Notes under the pieces: generated by a model
Told to the model about the DNA's origin: nothing
The model's database searches: none
The model's input: only the letters and a program-made list of their open reading frames with translations
Source: Stictocephala bisonia
Lineage: Eukaryota; Arthropoda; Insecta; Hemiptera; Membracidae
Length of the DNA: 64,000 bases
Direction of reading: 5' to 3'
NCBI GenBank assembly: GCA_035578905.1
Contig: JAQJVL010002676.1
Location: 22,588 to 86,587 of the forward strand
Position numbers and translations under genes: made by a program
Shown: positions 58,762 through 64,000 of the stretch, in pieces
Position numbering within the stretch: the stretch's first letter is position 1
Layout: the number at the start of each line of letters is the position of its first letter

Positions 58762-59002
58762 ATCCCTTTAGTTATCTGTGAAAAACTTAGTTAAAAAAAA
58801 TGAAATATGTACTTCGAACGGTTTCGTCTTAACGCTGATTTAAAATCAGATAAATTCACCACTTCATATGGCCAGAAGTTCTAATGTAGTAGTTAAACAT
58901 TTTTGTATACTTTTTCCTGTCTCAAGGGAAGGTATATTAACTAATTTTGATTATATAATTCGGAAATAACTAACTCACCTAAAACCGATTTCACCACCTT
59001 AA

Positions 59003-59612
59003 ATCATGACCACTGTACGCATATTAGTCATAACCACTGTACATGTGGGAGAATCAAAACTATTGTACGTATATGGGTAGGTGGGAAGATCATACTACTA
59101 AACATGTATAAGTGGGTTGAAGTGTCATAACTAAATAAATGCATAGGTGAGTGGGAGAGTCCTGACCACTCTAAATGTATGGGTGGGGAGGTTATAACTA
59201 CTGTAAGTGTATAGGTGGATGGGAGTGTCACAACTACTGAACTTGTATGGGTGGGAAGGTCATAGCTACTACACTTGTATAGGCGGGGGGGCAGGATCAT
59301 AACTAAATAAATGAATAGGTGAGTGGGATAGTCCTGACCACTCTACATGTATGGGTGGGAAGGTCATAACTACTGTACGTGTATAGGTGGATGGGAGAGT
59401 CACAACCACTGAACTTGTATGGGTGGGAAGGTCATAGCTACTACACTTGTATAGGCGGGGGGCAGGATCATAACTAAATAAATGAATAGGTGAGTGGGAT
59501 AGTCCTGACCACTCTACATGTATAGGTGGGAATGTCATAAGTACTATACGTGTATAGGTGGGTGGGAGAGTCACAACCACTGTACGTGCTTGGGTGGGTG
59601 GGAGGTTGTGGC
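59003..59612 (+). repeat. GGGTGGG minisatellite with 171-bp higher-order repeat
   Basis: Short units of 31-36 bp ('cataactactgtacgtgtat' + 'aggtgggtgggagagt' types) are organised in a higher-order period of about 171-172 bp. The distinctive 'cataactaaataaatg' subunit starts at 59126, 59298 and 59468. Because 171 is a multiple of three, minus-strand frames of 164 and 90 codons stay open through it, which is a periodicity effect. Confidence 0.85.
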
Positions 59613-61125
59613 ACAAACAAAAGGATTTTGTCATGATAAAAATGTACGTAACATGTACGGGAAGATATAGCCTAAAAGAAACTAAAATAATGAAATAAAA
59701 TGTTATGTAGAATATAATTACGTATTTTGTAAACATAAAATACCATGGAATCCAAGAAGACAAATATTATTTGTACGTGAATATTTTTTTTTCAATAGGA
59801 TATGTTTTTCTGCAATGGGATTATGTAGATCAACAGAGCTTAAATGTTGAACTACTACATCGATATAAATGAAAGAAGGGCATAATTAATTCTTAGCTTG
59901 AAAAATACAAAATATAAGAATATTTTGTTTTATTTTAAAGGGAACAAAATTTTATAGCATATGTAGTTTTAGTTCACAATATAAAATAGTCGTTTAAATA
60001 GTCTTAAATGTAATAACGTAATAACGTCAATATCAGGGGAAATTAGTTATTTCTAAGACAAGGTAGTATTTATAATTTAGGCATTTAAAATTAATTTATG
60101 TCTATTTAAAATAACTTATAGAACGCTTTAATGAAAAAGTAAACATATTCTAAGGCGTTAACACAGTATATACCACAGTGAAAAAAGAGTAAAATCAAAG
60201 AAATGAAGAAATGTCTCATCAGTGCTTCCCCTAAAAAATCTAGGGATTGTTTATCTTAAAACCTCTTTTTTTCTTCCCTTTAAGATACTCCCAATGGTAA
60301 ATTATACAGATGGATTATTTACGGTAAGAAATGAGAGAAGACAGAAGTGGTTGACTAAAAAGGAAGATCTCTAGAGACTAACTATTCCAACAGAGATCCT
60401 AAACAAAGGTATCAGCTCTGTTCTTTGCAAAGGGTTGCAATCGGTCCAACCCATTTCTTATACAAACTCCGATCTATTTGCTATCATCATTGGATATTGA
60501 CGTATGAAGTGAAAATATAAATTCTTGTACCAAGTTATCCAGTTTGTAATATATTTCCTTGGTTACGATTAATTCACCTATAGTTTTAGATACCTATAGT
60601 TAATTAAACTAACACATATTAAGTATAAATTAGAGTAGATAACAATATACGTTATTTGGATGGCTAATATATTTGCTTTGTTCTTTAATTGTTCATTTAA
60701 ATGTTTAGTTAAAAATAGTAAGTTTGTAATAATAATAATAATTGCCGTATGCACACTTTATGTCAACGTTATATTCACATATTTTATGTATGCATCAAGA
60801 AATTAACGTTTCTGTATAAGATTTGAAAAATCATTGTGTTTGAACATATAAACCTGTACATTTATTACGACTCTTAAACACTTTATAAAAATCGAGTCAT
60901 TTAAAATTAATATTTCACAAACATATATTATTAATGTTTAAAACTCCCGTCTTTTCAGATTGTCCTAAGATATGAAACTCCGACACAATTTTTTTCGTAT
61001 TTTAAGGAGAATTTTAATTAAAAAATGAGGGTAGTGTGAGTATGGCTAACCGGCGTAGTCTTGTTACTAACTTACACCACTTTATGTTCAGAATGGGCTA
61101 TTTTTAAATTGGGAAACTATGGGGC
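59613..61125. other. AT-rich spacer
   Basis: No supported gene or RNA. Confidence 0.5.
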
Positions 61126-61129
61126 CTCA

Positions 61130-61375
61130 GCTTTACTAGGAGTCCAAACCACGCAGTTCCAAGCCTAATAAACAGTTATCTTCCCTACACAACATCATCA
61201 CCATATCTACTACTAAAAATGAACACCCCATACTTCTCTAGTAGTTTCGACATCGATGGCAACCACTGAGCGGATACTATATTGGTATGTACGGGATTGA
61301 GCGTGAGCATGGAACCATTTTTTACCTGCAATCTCCACAAAACCCTCCACTGCGCCACTACTGACGAAAACATTT
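61130..61375 (-). repeat. SINE-like family A, inverted copy
   Basis: The minus strand reads 'agtggcgcagtggagggttt', 'ccgctcagtggttgccatcg', 'actagagaagtatggggtgt', 'gttgtgtagggaagataact' and 'actgcgtggtttgg', the order seen at 45559-45900. The 62-codon ORF here is incidental. Confidence 0.65.
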
Positions 61376-63740
61376 ATGAGAAAACAATTAATAATAGTTT
61401 AATATATTAGAATATATTTTCATATTTTTAAGGGAATTTTTATTTTATACAACATTATTCTTATTCTCACAATATATTATTAGTGTTAAACTTCTTAAAG
61501 TATGTCAAAAAACGCGTACTTATAAAGCATTAAGGAAATAAAGTGTTTCCTTTAGAACGTTCAGGAAAATATACTATCAATTACAGACAGGAAGTAATCA
61601 TACCACCGGATATTGACGTCAGAACTAACATAGAGGTACATGATTAAGTTTTTATATTGCTGCGTCATATCCGCTGTGTTGGCATAAACGGCTACTTGTT
61701 AAACCTTATTGTTAGTAGCCAATATACAATAGAGAACACAGAGAAATTGTTCTACAATAGTTTGTAGCTTAACATATACTTTACCGGCAATTAAGCTATG
61801 TTTGACACAAGTTCTATAAAATTGTAACTAAGATTTTATTAAATGCACGTTCAACAGTCATAAATGTCATATTTGATATAAAAAATACATTTTGATACTT
61901 AATTTATAGAACAAGTACTTAATAAAGTATCTAATTTAGATAGATAACTCTTACCTTAAAATAGGTTGATAAAAGCAATTGTAAACAATCGTATATATCA
62001 TTATATTGCAAAATAATTATGTGTTAAATAAGTTTATAATAAAGTTTTGCAAGTGGAAGAAACTACAATGACTTCAAAATAGTGTATTGAGAACTTTCCT
62101 CAGTTGAACAACTCTAATTAAAGTTTATAATCATTATTGTGGTTTAAAGTTAAATATTCAATTATGGAAGTAAAATTGGAACAATTTATAAGTTGGGTAG
62201 CTTTGTATTATTGATTGTTTCCTTATTGATTGTAGGTCTATATAATTGCTATACAAACTCACAAAGAAATGTTCAACTAGAGTGCTTATGCAATTTTAAT
62301 ATTTTAAAATTTAAAATTAAATTGGTACATAACTAAAGTAAATTATTCCAAATATGAAAACAACATACATATTATATAGACATATTATGTATTTTGATAT
62401 TATGTAGACTTGATTGTTAATACGTACAACTACTTTTGTACATACTAACGTTATTAGTTTTGATGAAAGAAATAAGTTCCCTATTCGCCAATACTTGTTG
62501 GTGGGATGGACCACCCTCTTAAAGATGGACACTGTTGAATCACTTCCAAACTGGCGTGGGTAGAAGTAACTACTGGAAATAAAAATGTGGATTGGCTGAA
62601 TAATGTTACTGTGGAGAGTTCATCCAAGCCATGGATCACATAGTTACAGAGTTATCCGTGTGCTATTTTACTAATGGATTGATTTTGGCTTTGTTAAAGG
62701 AGATAACTTTATTATTTCTATTAATAAACAACATGACTTTTGGATCTTGCTCCAAATATATATTTCTGCTCTGTCTTTTTAAATTAACAAAAATGTAGCT
62801 GACTACAAACTGTAAACTACAAATACGTAGTCATTTTTATTACTTACATTGCTCGTATATGTAGCTTATATATAAAAACCATATGTAAAGAAATATACAA
62901 ATTACAAGTATGTGTAGGCAATACCGAAGAAACATTTTTTGATGTTATTCATTTGATATATGATTTTACCAATATGTATGGTTCCAACCAATATTTTGAC
63001 TAAAAATAGTCAATATATTACCAAAACAAAATAGCAATTTAGGGACAAACACTAATTATACATGTAAACATTTGGGAGAAAAATAAATTTAAATTATTAG
63101 CATTTAATGAAAACAACTATTCAATCTTGGTCAGCGATAGGTAAAAAGGTCATAAGTACATGAGTATAAAATGATATAAAAATGATGATAACATTGATTT
63201 GCTGTACTCAAGTTTGTCCCAGATCTTGATTTGTCCAGAATACAAATTTTCACGGTATTGTAAAATAGTTTAATCAGTTGTAATATTAATATTAGTATTT
63301 CATTGAACAATTGCAAAAATAATGTAAACAATTGGGTTTGTTTACAAAATTGAAACTATTGTCAGTGAAGAGTTTGTTTGTACTGACGGCCGTATCATTA
63401 ACCCACTATGGTACAATATTTAAGTTTGACTAAATTATGTCTTATTTGCATTAAAAGTTCATTTGGAATTGAATCCTTACATAACTTACCGCTATTGCAC
63501 CATGCGATTAATTACAACATGTACAAATAAGAACGGTAGTAGAACAATTTATATGAAATTTACAATCATTAAATTGACATAAAATGTACATACATAGTAA
63601 AATGCGGTTATAAATCTTATATATTTTGATACTACAAAGCCTAGAGTAGAAAATCCTTTATTAAACAGGATAAATTCAATACTAATAAACATAATAGTAG
63701 GTTTAATTACTACACTTAAATTGTTGTTTCATTGCTGGCA
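61376..63740. other. AT-rich spacer
   Basis: No supported gene; short frames at 62317-62532 and 63131-63331 are AT-rich with no motif. Confidence 0.5.
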
Positions 63741-63741
63741 T

Positions 63742-63890
63742 GGTGCTCAGTGGCTATACAGCTTCGGACTGCGGAGGGCGAGTTCCAAGGTTCGAATTTC
63801 CATTGAGTCAACGGTCGGTAATTCAATCGTTGAATAACGTTCACGCACAGGTCTGTAGGCCCATGTGAACTGGTGAATAAAGTAAAAAAA
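63742..63890 (+). repeat. tRNA-derived SINE (family B), best plus-strand copy
   Basis: A box 'ggtgctcagtggctatac', then 'gcttcggactgcggagggcg', a B box 'ggttcgaatttc', and the tail 'ccattgagtcaacggtcggt' and 'tctgtaggcccatgtgaact'. Related copies are at 17775, 37435 and, diverged, 8440. No intact tRNA cloverleaf is possible. Confidence 0.7.
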
Positions 63891-64000
63891 AGTCAGATTT
63901 ATTTTGTCTTGTGAATATTATTTAAAACATTGTTTTTACGTAATAAATAATAGTTTTTACATTTTGTTATAAGTGATATTTTGAGACTTTTTAAAAATTA

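Larger units (their letters stand above)
46996..58998. mobile_element. TTAA-flanked foldback MITE, split by the gypsy element
   Basis: The left end 'ggtggtgcaatcggtttt' and right end 'aaaaccgatttcaccacc' are inverted, both flanked by TTAA (46992-46995 and 58999-59002). The arms stay complementary for over 100 bp ('gttagttatttccc' / 'ggaaataactaac'; 'cctt...gtgacaggaaaaa' / 'tttttcctgtctcaagg'). Removing the LTR element and one target copy leaves about 576 bp. TTAA targets are typical of piggyBac-type transposases, but the end sequence alone does not prove that family. A relative lies at 36155-36535. Confidence 0.8.

Noticed and set aside
59269..59763. 164-codon minus ORF as a repeat protein
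   Set aside because: Openness is explained by the 171-bp period of the minisatellite; kept only as a low-interest finding.

Overview
This window looks like AT-rich, repeat-dense eukaryotic DNA, almost certainly from an arthropod and probably an insect. The evidence is two interstitial arrays of the insect telomere motif (TTAGG/CCTAA), Tc1, Ty3/gypsy, Penelope-like and non-LTR remnants, tRNA-derived SINEs, long AT-rich spacers and a 100-N scaffold gap. I found no convincing host gene, tRNA or rRNA gene, CRISPR array or bacterial feature. Short open frames in microsatellites and satellites are mostly artefacts.

Layout. 1-9.9 kb: spacer with SINE fragments, a foldback repeat (1965-2560), a decayed non-LTR retrotransposon tail (3330-3660, minus), a 551-bp solo-LTR-like element with a 4-bp target duplication (4502-5052, minus), a decayed minisatellite and a Penelope-type inverted repeat. 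9.9-15.5 kb: a 163-bp satellite split by a 3.4-kb copy of the same LTR-like element, which itself carries a dead 1.36-kb Tc1-type transposon. 15.5-30.5 kb: a (GA)70 tract, SINEs, a Penelope-like element (21961-23173, minus) and a 27-copy 52-bp minisatellite. 30.5-34.4 kb: an ORF1-only non-LTR copy and a truncated Ty3/gypsy integrase with its putative LTR. 34.7-46.8 kb: a gap, a TTAA-flanked MITE, SINEs, two telomere-like arrays and spacer. 46.8-59.6 kb: nested insertions, with a near-complete 11.4-kb Ty3/gypsy element (47339-58761, minus) inside a TTAA-flanked MITE, itself beside or inside a minisatellite. 59.6-64 kb: spacer and SINEs.

The most interesting object is the 11.4-kb element. By eye its LTRs differ by one substitution and one 6-bp indel. 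It has an ATCC target duplication, a tRNA-Leu-type primer site, a polypurine tract, gag with two zinc knuckles, a textbook -1 slippery heptamer GGGAAAC in the gag/pro overlap, and protease, RT, RNase H and integrase broken by one in-frame stop. Between the 5' LTR and gag it carries five consecutive small ORFs (105, 100, 98, 64 and 55 codons), the last a clear single-pass membrane peptide. I recognise none of them, and such a cassette upstream of gag is not part of the usual Ty3/gypsy plan. About 3 kb also lies between pol and the 3' LTR, with a small membrane-type ORF and a GC-rich antisense ORF but no recognisable envelope gene.
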